Assembly: GCF_002794255.1 (NCBI RefSeq)
Contig: NZ_PGGW01000014.1
Span: 1-64,000 of the forward strand
DNA: 64,000 nucleotides
Reading direction: 5' to 3'
From: Streptomyces carminius
Lineage (GTDB): Bacteria > Actinomycetota > Actinomycetes > Streptomycetales > Streptomycetaceae
Shown here: positions 40,807-51,335 of the stretch, in pieces
How the letters are laid out: each line of letters starts with the position of its first letter
How positions within the stretch are numbered: the first letter of the stretch is position 1
Translations under genes and position numbers: made by a program
Notes under the pieces: model-generated
Told to the model about the DNA's origin: nothing
Databases searched by the model: none
The model's input: only the letters and a program-made list of their open reading frames with translations

Positions 40807-41886
40807 ATGGACGCGGCGGGGCGAATCGATTCGGCCGGCCCGGGCGGTGCGGCCGATGCGGCCGAGGCGACCATGATGATCAGACTGCCCCGGCAGCCGG
40901 ACGGCACGGACGACATGAACGGCATGAGCGGCATGAACGGCACGGACGGCGCGAACGGCATGAGCGGAACGAGCGGCCCCGACGCGGCGGCGGAGCACCG
41001 GCGGGCGGCCCCGGCGGTGCCGGTACGGCCGGGCAGCGACGGCGAGCACGCGGTGCAGCGGCGGCTGGGCACGGCCGAGCGCGCGGACCGCTTCTACGAC
41101 GAGCAGCTGCTGGACCACCTCAACGAGCGGATGCGGGAGTTCGTCGCCCAGCAGGAGATGTTCTTCCTGGCCACGGCCGACCGGCACGGCGAGTGCGACA
41201 ACACCTTCCGGGCCGGTCCGCCCGGCTTCCTGCACGTGGTGGACGAGCGGACCCTGGTCTACCCCGAGTACCGGGGCAACGGGGTGCACGCCAGCCTGGG
41301 CAACATCCAGGAGAACCCGCATCTGGGCATCCTGCTGGTCGACTTCCTCCGCGCCCGGATCGGCCTGCACATCAACGGCCGTGCCGAGATCGTCGAGGAC
41401 GCCGAGATCCGCCGGGTCCTTCCCGGGCTGCCGGCGGACCCGGTGCCCGGGCGGCGGGCACAGGTGTGGGTGCGGGTGACGGTCGAGGAGGCGTACATCC
41501 ACTGCGCCAAGCACATCCCGCATCTGCAGAAGGCACCCAAGGGCACGCCGCGCGACTGGGGCACGGACGACCAGCGGCGCAAGGGCGGCGACTTCTTCGG
41601 GGCGGCGCGTGCGGCGCGCGACCGCGGGCCCGTCGAGCGCCCGCCGCGCGAGCACGCCCCGGAGCCGGTACGGCCGGTGCGGGTGGACGCGGCACCCCCG
41701 GCGCCTCCGACGCCCCCGGCACCTGCGATCCCGGCGCCGGCCCGGGAACCGGTTCCCGAACCGGTGCCGTCCATCGACGATCCGGCCGCCTGGCGCGCCC
41801 ATGCCGAACAGCTGCTGGCCCGGGCCCGCAGCCGCCGCATGGGGCAGCAGGGGGAGAGGACGCCCTTCACCGGCTGGTTCGGCTGA
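40807..41886 (+). CDS. PPOX-fold (pyridoxamine 5'-phosphate oxidase-like) protein
   Basis: This 359-residue protein has a split-barrel flavin-binding domain in the middle (about residues 85-240: QEMFFLATADRHGECDNTFRAGPPGFLHVVDERTLVYPEYRGNG...NPHLGILLVDF...GLHINGRAEIV). It is flanked by a Met/Asn/Gly-rich N-terminal tail (repeats of MNG and MSG) and a Pro/Ala-rich C-terminal tail of about 110 residues. The barrel has the residues expected for FMN or F420 binding, but the cofactor cannot be told. The ATG at 40807 follows GGGGAG. It lies 67 bases after the flavohaemoprotein gene on the same strand, so a shared redox role is possible. Confidence 0.82.
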   Translation: MDAAGRIDSAGPGGAADAAEATMMIRLPRQPDGTDDMNGMSGMNGTDGANGMSGTSGPDAAAEHRRAAPAVPVRPGSDGEHAVQRRLGTAERADRFYDEQLLDHLNERMREFVAQQEMFFLATADRHGECDNTFRAGPPGFLHVVDERTLVYPEYRGNGVHASLGNIQENPHLGILLVDFLRARIGLHINGRAEIVEDAEIRRVLPGLPADPVPGRRAQVWVRVTVEEAYIHCAKHIPHLQKAPKGTPRDWGTDDQRRKGGDFFGAARAARDRGPVERPPREHAPEPVRPVRVDAAPPAPPTPPAPAIPAPAREPVPEPVPSIDDPAAWRAHAEQLLARARSRRMGQQGERTPFTGWFG

Positions 41887-41925
41887 GCGCCCCGCCCCGG
41901 CCCCGGGCTCCCCGGGCCGCCGTCC

Positions 41926-42435
41926 CTACCCCAGGTCGGGTGCCAGCAGGGCCCGTACGCCCTCGATGTTGACGTCCAGGTAGGCGCGGAGCGAGGGCGG
42001 CACCACCCCCACCGAGGCGATGCCCGCGCGGGTGAAGGGAACGCGGACGACCTCGTACTCGCCGCGCGGCTCGTCCACCTCCGGGCCGTGGCGGCGCGCG
42101 AGGTCCATCGAGGCCAGCCGGCAGACGAAGAAGTGCTGGACCTTCACGCCCGGCGCGCCGTGCGGATCGGCGGCGTCGGGATCCTCGGCCGGGTCGTAGG
42201 GGACGGTGTCCACGAAGGCCGGGACCACGTCGGTCACCTTCGCCCCGAGCTCCTCGTCCATCTCCCGGTGGAGGGCGTCGACGACGGTCGCGTCCCCCGG
42301 TTCGACACCGCCGCCCGGGGTGATCCAGTACGGCTCGCGGCCGGGCTTGGTGCGCTTGATCAGAATCAGCCGGTCGTCATCGAAGAGGATGGCCCGTGCG
42401 GTGCGCTTGACCACGGGGCGCGCGTCGGCGGTCAT
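41926..42435 (-). CDS. NUDIX hydrolase
   Basis: This 169-residue NUDIX hydrolase has its box at GGVEPGDATVVDALHREMDEELG, with the REMDEE catalytic core and a following strand pair. The substrate is a nucleoside diphosphate linked to another group, not further definable. Additional features are the N-terminal KRTARAILFDDDRLILIKRTKPG and a C-terminal DPHGAPGVKVQHFFVCRL segment. The start is the ATG at 42435. It is convergent with the PPOX-fold gene and 62 bases from the LysR gene on the same strand. Confidence 0.9.
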   Translation of the reverse strand: MTADARPVVKRTARAILFDDDRLILIKRTKPGREPYWITPGGGVEPGDATVVDALHREMDEELGAKVTDVVPAFVDTVPYDPAEDPDAADPHGAPGVKVQHFFVCRLASMDLARRHGPEVDEPRGEYEVVRVPFTRAGIASVGVVPPSLRAYLDVNIEGVRALLAPDLG

Positions 42436-42497
42436 GGGGAAGATCTGGCCCGGCACCGGGAGCGCGAAACCTCACCGTGCGTCTCCCGCCCGGCGGT

Positions 42498-43406
42498 TCA
42501 CCAGCCGGTGGCCGCCCGCAGCAGCCACTCGTGCGCCCGTGCGAGGTGCGGCCGCGTCAGCGTTCCGGCCCGTACGGCGAGGAAGTAGGTGCGCAGCGGC
42601 GGCACCGGGGGGTCCAGCAGGGCGGTGAGCTGCCCGCTCTCCAGCGCGTCCTGGCACAGCCGGCGCGGCAGCACGGCCAGTCCGGCGCCCGCGACGACGC
42701 ACTCCAGCACCGCCCGCGGGTCGGGGACGACGACGGTGCCGGAGCGCGGCGCGGGGCTCTCGCCGAAGACGGTGGTCCAGTAGTGGGTCAGCAGCGGCAG
42801 GCTCTCGTGGACGCACAGCGCGGGCACGCCCTCCAGCGCGGCCGCTCCCCTGGCCCGCACCACGGCCGGGCCGCCGGTGCGGGCGGCCCAGCGCGGGGCG
42901 GCCACCAGCACGTCCTCCTCGTCGCACAGCGGGGTGGCGGTCAGCGGGGACGGCGGGGAGCCGCGCGGCCGGGAGGCGACGACGGCCAGGTCGTGGAGGC
43001 CGGCGGCCAGGGCGCGCAGGCTCTCCTCGTCGTCGCCGAAGGAGGCGCGGACGGTCAGGCCCCGGCGGACCAGCGGGACGAGGGCGGGCATGACCCGCCG
43101 GGAGACGAACTCCGGCGGCCCGGTGAGATGGAGGGCGCGGCCCGCCGCGGAGCCGTCCGGACCGTCACGGGTGATCTCCTGGAGGGCGTCCAGATGCGGG
43201 GCGACCCGGTGGGCCAGTTCGTCACCGAAGCCGGTGGGGGTGACGCCGCGGGCGCCGCGCAGGAACAGCGGGCGGCCCACCTGCTGTTCGAGGGCGCGGA
43301 TCTGCCCGGTGACGGCGGGCTGGGAGAGACCGAGCAGCGCGGCGGCACCGGTGAGCGAGCCGGCCCGGTGCACGGCGAGGAACGTGCGCAGCAGGGACAG
43401 GTCCAT
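42498..43406 (-). CDS. LysR-family transcriptional regulator
   Basis: This 302-residue LysR regulator has its N-terminal winged helix at DLSLLRTFLAVHRAGSLTGAAALLGLSQPAVTGQIRALEQQVGRPLFLRG. Two alpha/beta effector-binding subdomains follow (FGDDEESLRALAAGLHDLAVVAS; PRAVLECVVAGAGLAVLPRRLCQD). It is followed by the NUDIX gene and preceded, 396 bases away, by a cystathionine lyase-like gene on the same strand. No divergent target is adjacent, so its target is unclear. The ATG at 43406 is the natural start. Confidence 0.9.
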   Translation of the reverse strand: MDLSLLRTFLAVHRAGSLTGAAALLGLSQPAVTGQIRALEQQVGRPLFLRGARGVTPTGFGDELAHRVAPHLDALQEITRDGPDGSAAGRALHLTGPPEFVSRRVMPALVPLVRRGLTVRASFGDDEESLRALAAGLHDLAVVASRPRGSPPSPLTATPLCDEEDVLVAAPRWAARTGGPAVVRARGAAALEGVPALCVHESLPLLTHYWTTVFGESPAPRSGTVVVPDPRAVLECVVAGAGLAVLPRRLCQDALESGQLTALLDPPVPPLRTYFLAVRAGTLTRPHLARAHEWLLRAATGW

Positions 43407-43802
43407 GTGGTCCTCCGTCTCCTCCTGTCCGTCTCTTCAGCCGTTTCCCCGCCCGTCCCCCGACCCCGACCCCGATCTCGTCCCCGGCCTTCGTGGCCCG
43501 TACGCCCGCCGCCGCCCCGCTGCCGTGTGACGCGGCGGGCACGGGCCGTGAGGGAACGATAAGCAGCCCGATGGAAGGGTGTCGATATGGTGATTGGACA
43601 ATGACACTCGGTCAACTAACCTTGACTGTGAGCTGTCCACGCGCGTCACACGGACGGCATGCCGCCGCGCGGGAGGGCTTGAGGCAGGAGGGGGGAGCTT
43701 CAAGCCTCCCGTGCGGATCGCCGCCCCGGGGCCTCTCCCGGTTCTCGCCCGGCTCCAACGCCCGGCTCCAACGGCCGGGCCCTCGCCCGGCCCCCGCAGC
43801 CC
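43407..43802. other. Spacer between LysR and the cystathionine lyase-like gene
   Basis: No gene is credible. The LysR promoter should lie in the A+T-richer 43558-43640 part (ATATGGTGATTGG, TCAACTAACCTTGACT). Near 43748-43772 a 13-base direct repeat (GCCCGGCTCCAAC) and a 7-bp hairpin at 43760-43780 may help to end the upstream gene. Confidence 0.6.
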
Positions 43803-44942
43803 TCACCCCGTGGCCCGCTCCAGGGCCGCCCGGACGTCGGCGACGAGGTCCGCCGCGTCCTCCACCCCCACCGACAGCCGCACGAAGCCCTCCGGCACCG
43901 CGTCCCCGCCCCACCGGCCGCGCCGCTCCGCCGTGGAGCGCACCCCGCCGAAGCTCGTCGCCTCGCCCACCAGCCGCAGCGCGGCCAGGAAACGCTCGGC
44001 GAACCCCTTGTCCGGCAGGGTGAAGGAGACCACGCACCCGAAGCGCCGCATCTGCCGCGCCGCCGCCTCGTGCGCCGGGTCGTCCGGCAGCCCCGGGTGC
44101 CGCACGTCGCTCACCCCGGGGTGTTCGCGCAGCGCCTCGGCGACGGCCAGCGCGTTCGCCGCCTGCCGGGCGGTGCGCAGCTCCAGGGTGGCCAGCGAGC
44201 GGTGCGCCAGCCAGGACTCCATCGGCCCCGGGATCGCCCCGACGGTCTTGCGCCACAGCCGCACCGGCTCCGCCAGCTCCTCGTCCCGGCAGACCACATA
44301 GCCCAGCAGCACGTCGCCGTGGCCGGTGAGCGCCTTGGTGCCGCTGGCCACCGCGTAGTCGGCGCCCAGCGCCAGGGGGCGCTGGCCCAGCGGGGTGGCC
44401 AGGGTGTTGTCCACGGCGACCAGCGCGCCCCGCTCATGGGCGGCGTCGGCCAGCCGCCGGATGTCGCACACGTCCAGGCCCGGGTTGGAGGGTGTCTCCA
44501 GCCACAGCAGCGCCGCGCCGTCCAGCACGCCGAGCTGCGCGTCGCCCGCGGTGGGGGCGGTACGGACCTCCACCCCCCAGCCGCGCAGCCGCTCGCCGAC
44601 CGAGGCCAGCAGGTTGTAGCCGTCCGAGGGCAGCACCACCGCGTCGCCCGGCCCGACCCGGGACAGCAGCACCGCGGAGATCGCGGCCATGCCGGAGGCG
44701 AAGACGGTGGCGGTCGCCGCCGGATCACCGGGCGCCTCCAGCTCGGCGACGGCCCGCTCCAGGGCGGTCCAGGTGGGGTTGGCGTCGCGGCCGTAGGCGT
44801 AGGGCGCCCCGGCCACGTCGCCGGGCAGGTGGTAGTGCGCGGTCAGGGCCGGGCCCGGCAGCGGGGGCGCGTACGGCTCCTCCGCGGGCAGCCCGGCCCG
44901 CACCACCCGGGTCCCGTCACCGTCTCGCAGGTCGTCCGCCAT
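43803..44942 (-). CDS. Cystathionine gamma-lyase/synthase-like PLP enzyme
   Basis: This 379-residue member of the Cys/Met metabolism PLP family has the cofactor lysine in SGTKALTGHGD, the LWLETPSNPGLDVCDI segment, and SSGMAAIS-like FASGMAAISAVLL near the N-terminus. It may be a cystathionine gamma-lyase, gamma-synthase or methionine gamma-lyase; sequence alone does not decide. The N-terminal 25 residues are less conserved. The ATG at 44942 starts it. It is followed by the LysR gene and preceded by the fructosamine-kinase gene on the same strand. Confidence 0.87.
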   Translation of the reverse strand: MADDLRDGDGTRVVRAGLPAEEPYAPPLPGPALTAHYHLPGDVAGAPYAYGRDANPTWTALERAVAELEAPGDPAATATVFASGMAAISAVLLSRVGPGDAVVLPSDGYNLLASVGERLRGWGVEVRTAPTAGDAQLGVLDGAALLWLETPSNPGLDVCDIRRLADAAHERGALVAVDNTLATPLGQRPLALGADYAVASGTKALTGHGDVLLGYVVCRDEELAEPVRLWRKTVGAIPGPMESWLAHRSLATLELRTARQAANALAVAEALREHPGVSDVRHPGLPDDPAHEAAARQMRRFGCVVSFTLPDKGFAERFLAALRLVGEATSFGGVRSTAERRGRWGGDAVPEGFVRLSVGVEDAADLVADVRAALERATG

Positions 44943-44994
44943 GTGCCGCTCCCGTTCTCGCAGGTGACCGGCCTACGAGCGTACGCGGGCCCGG

Positions 44995-45912
44995 TCAGAC
45001 CGCCGACGCCGCCCGGGCCGCCGCGCCGCACCGGGCGCCGTAGCCGGAACCGAACAGCACGGCGTGCACCAGCAGCGGCAGGAGCTGGTGCAGGGGGACG
45101 CGGGAACGGCGGCCGGGAACGGGCCGCACCTCCTCGTACGCGGCCAGCAGCCGCTCCAGGTGCGGGCAGCCGAACAGCTCCAGCATGGCCAGGTCGGCCT
45201 CCGGGTGCCCGCCCTGCACGGCCGGGTCGATCAGGTGGGCGCGGCCGCCGGCCGACCACAGGACGTTGCCGGACCACAGGTCGCCGTGGATCACGGCGGG
45301 GGGTTGCGGCGGTCCGATGAGCTCCGCCGCGTCCGTACCGCCGCCGGCCAGCCGCTCGCACAGCCGCGCCACCGCGCGGGCGTCGTCCCCGCCGATGTCG
45401 CCGCCGTCCACGGCCCGCCGCAGCAGGGGCAGCAGCCGCCACTCGGCGTGGAAGGCGGGCCAGTCCGCGGCCCGGACCGGCGGTTCCGCGGGGTTGGGCA
45501 GCGGCAGGGAGCCGAGGTGGGCCGGGCGGCCGGGGTCGGGATTGCCCCAGGCGGGGGCCCGTACCGAGTGCAGGGCGGCCAGCTCGCGGCCGAGGTGCTC
45601 GGCCCGCTCCGGGCTCGCCGGGCCCGGCTCGATCCACTCCAGCACCAGGACGTCCGGCTCGGCGGCCAGCACCCGGGGCACGGCCACCGTCCCGGTGCCG
45701 GCCAGCAGTTCCAGACCGGCGGCCTCGGCGGCGAAGAAGCCCTCGGGCGCGGGCCGGAGGGTCTTGGCGAAGACGGTGCGGCCGTCCGCCGGTCCGATCC
45801 GGTACGCGGCGCAGATGTCGCCGCCGCCCACCGGCCGTACGGGGCCGGCCGCCGTCCCGGTCAGGGTGGCCACCCGGGCGGCCACCCGGTTCTCCGGTGC
45901 CGCCCCGGTCAC
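44995..45912 (-). CDS. Fructosamine kinase family protein
   Basis: This 305-residue protein has the fructosamine-3-kinase/ketosamine kinase fold of the protein-kinase-like superfamily. A nucleotide-binding lobe (AKTLRPAPEGFFAAEAAGLELL) is followed by the catalytic HGDLWSGNVLWSA, with Asp, Asn and the HLIDPAVQGGHPEADLAML metal site. It probably phosphorylates Amadori products on proteins, a repair of glycation. The GTG at 45912 overlaps the phosphatase stop by four bases, so the pair is translationally coupled. Confidence 0.9.
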   Translation of the reverse strand: MTGAAPENRVAARVATLTGTAAGPVRPVGGGDICAAYRIGPADGRTVFAKTLRPAPEGFFAAEAAGLELLAGTGTVAVPRVLAAEPDVLVLEWIEPGPASPERAEHLGRELAALHSVRAPAWGNPDPGRPAHLGSLPLPNPAEPPVRAADWPAFHAEWRLLPLLRRAVDGGDIGGDDARAVARLCERLAGGGTDAAELIGPPQPPAVIHGDLWSGNVLWSAGGRAHLIDPAVQGGHPEADLAMLELFGCPHLERLLAAYEEVRPVPGRRSRVPLHQLLPLLVHAVLFGSGYGARCGAAARAASAV

Positions 45913-46496
45913 CGGTGCGCCGTCCGCTCGCCGCCGCCGCCCGGGGAGTCCGCGGACTCCCCGGCCGCCAGGGCCGTCCGCACTTCGGCCAGCAGCCCCG
46001 GCACGGCCTCCTCCACCAGGGCCAGGCACTCCTCGAAGCCCTCCGGGCCGCCGTAGTACGGGTCGGGCACGTCCAGGTCGCAGCCGCCGTCGCCGCCGTC
46101 CCCGCTGCCGCCGCCGGGGGCGTACGAGCGCAGCAGCCGGATCTTCGCCCGGTCCCCGGCGGTGGGGGCCATCGCCCGCAGCTCCCGCAGATGCCCCTCG
46201 TCCAGGGCGACCACCAGATCCAGCCGCGCGAACCAGTCGTGCCGGAACTGCCGCGCGGTGTGCTCCAGCGGATAGCCGGCCGCGGTGAGCACGGCGAGGG
46301 TGCGGGAGTCGGCGTCGTCACCGGCGTGCCAGCCGCCGGTCCCCGCGCTGCTCACCTCCACCAGCTCCGCCGGCCCCTCCTCCGCGAGACGGGCGCGGAG
46401 GACGGCCTCGGCCATGGGGGAACGGCAGATGTTGCCGGTGCAGACGAAACAGACGCGGTAGGGCGTACGGGCGGTGCCGGACGGGTCGTTGCTCAT
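45909..46496 (-). CDS. ptpA: Low-molecular-weight protein tyrosine phosphatase
   Basis: This 195-residue phosphatase has the active-site loop CTGNICRSP (Cys19 ... Arg25, Ser26) and the general-acid loop DPYYG near residue 150. A Gly/Ser/Asp-rich insertion (GGGSGDGGDGG) separates the last strands and helices, so it is longer than the usual 150-160 residues. The position next to the fructosamine kinase and the small holin-like gene matches PtpA of S. coelicolor (SCO3921, from memory), where it influences antibiotic production. The start could be either ATG, at 46496 or 46505. Confidence 0.9.
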   Translation of the reverse strand: MSNDPSGTARTPYRVCFVCTGNICRSPMAEAVLRARLAEEGPAELVEVSSAGTGGWHAGDDADSRTLAVLTAAGYPLEHTARQFRHDWFARLDLVVALDEGHLRELRAMAPTAGDRAKIRLLRSYAPGGGSGDGGDGGCDLDVPDPYYGGPEGFEECLALVEEAVPGLLAEVRTALAAGESADSPGGGGERTAHR

Positions 46497-46572
46497 GTGT
46501 CCCATCTTCGGCGACGGGCCGGTCCGCCGTCTCCCGCCGTCTCCCGCCGTTCTCCGGCGCCCGCCCCGTGCG

Positions 46573-46950
46573 TCAGTCCCCCTCGGGCAGTGCCATGTTC
46601 ACCGCCCACGACACGATGGCGATGATCAGGCCGCCGAGCACCGCCGTCCAGAAGCCCTCCACGTGGAAGGCCAGGTCGAACTTGTCGGCCAGCCAGGAGG
46701 TCAGCATCAGCATCAGCGCGTTGATCACCAGGGTGAACAGGCCGAGCGTGAGGATCAGCACCGGAAAGGAGAGCAGTGTCGCGATCGGCTTGACCACGAG
46801 GTTCACCAGACCGAAGATCAGCGCGACGAGAATCAGCGTGAGAGTCTTGTCGCCGGTGTCGTCCCCGGTGAGAGTGATGTCGTCCAGCAGCCAGACGGCG
46901 GCGGCCAGGGCCACGGCATTGGCGATCGTCTTGACGAGAAAGGTCACCAT
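46573..46950 (-). CDS. Holin-fold four-helix membrane protein (PF04020 type)
   Basis: This 125-residue protein has four transmembrane helices (IANAVALAAAVWLL, LILVALIFGLVNLVV, VLILTLGLFTLVINALMLMLT, WTAVLGGLIIAIVSWAV). It belongs to the mycobacterial four-TM phage-holin-like family found as single genes in many bacteria. No lysin or other prophage gene is nearby, so a phage origin is not supported; it is more likely a housekeeping membrane protein. The ATG at 46950 starts it, divergent from a cupin gene. Confidence 0.88.
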   Translation of the reverse strand: MVTFLVKTIANAVALAAAVWLLDDITLTGDDTGDKTLTLILVALIFGLVNLVVKPIATLLSFPVLILTLGLFTLVINALMLMLTSWLADKFDLAFHVEGFWTAVLGGLIIAIVSWAVNMALPEGD

Positions 46951-47007
46951 GGCCGTGATCGTCCCAGAAACGGGCGCGGCCGCCTACCGGTGAGGGGATG
47001 AGGGCGT

Positions 47008-47325
47008 GTGAAGGCGTTCCGGCTGGAGGAACTGGAGGCGGAGCGGGCCGCCAACGAGGGTGCCTATCTGCAGTTCCTGCGCGAGCGGCACATGTCGGTG
47101 GGCCTGTACGCCCTGGACCGGGGCCAGCTCGACCCGCAGCAGCCGCACCGCCAGGACGAGGTGTACTTCGTCGCCAGCGGCCGGGCACTGATCACCGTCG
47201 GGGACGAGACCACCCAGGTGGCGCGGGGCAGCGTGGTCTACGTGCCGGCCGGGGTGCCGCACCGGTTCCACCACATCTCCGAGGATCTGCGAGTCCTGGT
47301 GGTCTTCGCTCCCCCGGAGGGCTGA
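47008..47325 (+). CDS. Small cupin protein
   Basis: This 105-residue single-domain cupin has PHRQDEVYFVASGRALITVG as motif 1, with a His and a Glu, and GSVVYVPAGVPHRFHHI as motif 2, with a His ligand. It could bind a metal, but the function is unknown. The GTG at 47008 is the best start. It is divergent from the holin-fold gene with a short spacer. Confidence 0.87.
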   Translation: MKAFRLEELEAERAANEGAYLQFLRERHMSVGLYALDRGQLDPQQPHRQDEVYFVASGRALITVGDETTQVARGSVVYVPAGVPHRFHHISEDLRVLVVFAPPEG

Positions 47326-47495
47326 GGGCCGGGCTCGGGGTTCCGTAGGGGGCCGTTCAGGGAAGGACCGGGGCCGGACGGCCTCCCGCCGCGGGGCGGG
47401 CGCGCCTAGCATCATGAGTGCGGTAGGAATCCCGGTACGGGGTTCCGGCAGTGGGAAGCGAGCCCCGGCGCGCCGCGCCGGGCAGAAGGAGACGG

Positions 47496-47708
47496 GTGAG
47501 CGGGATGGACGTCAAGGGAATCTTCGCGGCACTGCCCTGGTGGGTGAAGTGGGTCGCGATCCCGGTCATCGCGCTCCTCGTCTTCGGCGGCCTGATCATG
47601 AACGTGGTGGGCTTCCTGGTCGGGCTGCTGTTCAAGCTGCTGCTCTTCGCCGCGCTGGTCGGCGGTCTGGTGTACGTGGTGCGGAAGTTCACCTCGTCGG
47701 GCACCTGA
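47496..47708 (+). CDS. DUF5326 membrane protein
   Basis: This 70-residue membrane protein of the DUF5326 family is widespread in Streptomyces. Its sequence contains FAALPWWVKWVAIPVIALLVFGGLIM, then VGLLFKLLLFAALVGGLVYVVRKF, giving two helices. I chose the GTG at 47496, four bases after AAGGAGA; the ATG at 47505 is the alternative. It ends 36 bases before the convergent YibE/F stop. Confidence 0.82.
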   Translation: MSGMDVKGIFAALPWWVKWVAIPVIALLVFGGLIMNVVGFLVGLLFKLLLFAALVGGLVYVVRKFTSSGT

Positions 47709-47744
47709 GCACCCGGGCATCCCGGGCCCCCGCGGGTCCGCCGC

Positions 47745-49271
47745 TCAGCGCGGCGCCCGCCGCCGTCCCCGTCCCCGGCCCGGCATCCGGCCCGGGGGCT
47801 TCGGGCCCGGAGCCTGCTCCGGAGCCTGTTCCGGCACCTCCCGGCCCGGCACCCGACCCGGTTCCGGGGCCCGCCCGGCCGGGGCTCCCGGGCCCGCCCG
47901 GTCCGCGACCGCCACCAGCGCCGCGAGCGCCGTCGTCACCGGCACCGAGGCGACCAGCCCGATCGAGCCGATCAGCGTCCGCACGATCTCCTGGGCCACC
48001 AGTTCGCTGGTGGCCACCTGGCCGACCCCGCTCTCCGCTATCGAGAACAGCAGCAGCAGCGGCAGCGCGGCACCGGCGTACGCCAGCACCAGGGTGTTGA
48101 CCACCGACGCGATGTGGTCGCGCCCGATGCGCATGGCCGCGCCGTAGAGCCGCCGCCAGCCCGCCGCCGGATCGGCCTGCCGCAGCTCCCACACCGCCGA
48201 GGTCTGGGTCACCGTCACGTCGTCCAGGACGCCCAGCGAACCGATCAGCACCCCGGCCAGCAGCAGGCCCTGGATCTCGATGTCCGGGTAGAGGCCGTGC
48301 ACCAGGCCGGTCTGGTCGTCGGTGTTGCCCGTCAGATGCGCCCAGCCGATGAACGCCGAGCCCAGCACCCCGATCAGCAGCAGCGACACCAGGGTGCCCA
48401 GCACGGCCACGGAGGTGCGGGCGTTGACGCCGTGGCACAGGTAGAGCGTCGCCAGCATGATCGCGCTGCCGCCGACCACCGCCACCAGCAGCGGATTGGA
48501 GCCCTGGAGGATCGCGGGCAGGATGAACAGCGTCAGCACCCCGAAGCTGACCGCCAGTCCGACCAGGGCCAGCACCCCGCGCAGCCGTCCGACGACCACC
48601 ACCGCCAGCGCGAAGAGCGCGGCCAGCACCACCATGGGGACGCCGCGCTGCACGTCCACCACGCTGTACTGCAGCTCGCGCGGGGCCTGCGGCGCGTACG
48701 CGGCCACCACCTCCTGACCGGTGCCCAGCCGGCGGGTGGCGTCCGGAGTGACGATCTCGGTGAAGGTGTGGCCGGCGTCCTTGCCCTCGGTGATCTCGAC
48801 GGTCGCCCGCAGACAGGCCCCGCCGTCCGCTCCGCTCCCGCTCTCCGCGCCGGGCTCCCCGGGTCCTCCGCCGCCCGCCCCCTCCTCCCCGCCGGGCGGC
48901 CGCACGGCGGCGTTCACGTCCTCGCAGCTCACCTCCTCCACCGCGGTGACGCGGGCGCCGAACGTCTGCCGGTCGAAGCCGACGCCGCTCTCCCCCTTCT
49001 CCCCCTCGGGAGCACCGCCGGGCCACAGCGCCACCAGCCCGGCGAGCACCGCCACGGCGAACGGCACCAGCACCGCCGCGATGACCCGCCGCAGCCGTGC
49101 CGAGACGGGCGCGACGGGACCGTGGCCGTGCGCGTGGCTGTGGCCGTGCGCGTTGCCGTGCCCGTGCGCACGGCCGGGATCGGGACCGGCGGGCGGGGCC
49201 GCGGGGGGCGGCGGTACGTGCGGCGGTTCGTGCGGCGGACGGGGGACCGGCGGCCGGGAAGTGGGTTCCAC
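47745..49271 (-). CDS. YibE/F family membrane protein
   Basis: This 508-residue polytopic membrane protein of the YibE/F family has a Pro/His-rich N-terminus containing HGHGNAHGHSHAHGHG, a likely metal-binding tract. The first helix is AVLVPFAVAVLAGLVAL. An extracytoplasmic domain of about 120 residues has a conserved Cys pair (VSCEDVNA; GGACLRATVEI), and about seven helices follow (AALFALAVVVVGRL onward). The C-terminus is basic and Pro-rich. Function is unknown. The GTG at 49271 is the best-supported start. Upstream it abuts the thiC riboswitch. Confidence 0.8.
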   Translation of the reverse strand: MEPTSRPPVPRPPHEPPHVPPPPAAPPAGPDPGRAHGHGNAHGHSHAHGHGPVAPVSARLRRVIAAVLVPFAVAVLAGLVALWPGGAPEGEKGESGVGFDRQTFGARVTAVEEVSCEDVNAAVRPPGGEEGAGGGGPGEPGAESGSGADGGACLRATVEITEGKDAGHTFTEIVTPDATRRLGTGQEVVAAYAPQAPRELQYSVVDVQRGVPMVVLAALFALAVVVVGRLRGVLALVGLAVSFGVLTLFILPAILQGSNPLLVAVVGGSAIMLATLYLCHGVNARTSVAVLGTLVSLLLIGVLGSAFIGWAHLTGNTDDQTGLVHGLYPDIEIQGLLLAGVLIGSLGVLDDVTVTQTSAVWELRQADPAAGWRRLYGAAMRIGRDHIASVVNTLVLAYAGAALPLLLLFSIAESGVGQVATSELVAQEIVRTLIGSIGLVASVPVTTALAALVAVADRAGPGAPAGRAPEPGRVPGREVPEQAPEQAPGPKPPGRMPGRGRGRRRAPR

Positions 49272-49358
49272 CCTCCGATCATCCCAGGCCCGCCACGCCG
49301 GGCGCTCTGGCGCGCGGAAGCGGTCAGGCACTAGCGTGGGGGCGCTTTTGCACATCGC

Positions 49359-51269
<1,911 letters not shown>

Positions 51270-51285
51270 TCCCACCGTCCCGTCC

Positions 51286-51325
51286 CGGTGCCCCCGCCCC
51301 GCCGCCCGGCGGAGCGGGGGCACCG
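51286..51325. terminator. Terminator hairpin after thiC
   Basis: The 12-base arms 51286-51297 and 51314-51325 are complementary, with a 16-base centre that can pair further. The hairpin lies between the convergent thiC and TetR genes. Confidence 0.75.
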
Positions 51326-51335
51326 CCGTCTCCCG

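Noticed and set aside
46573..46950. The holin-fold gene as a sign of prophage
   Set aside because: It is one of a widespread chromosomal four-helix family. No lysin, capsid, integrase or attachment site is nearby, and neighbours keep the usual Streptomyces order.
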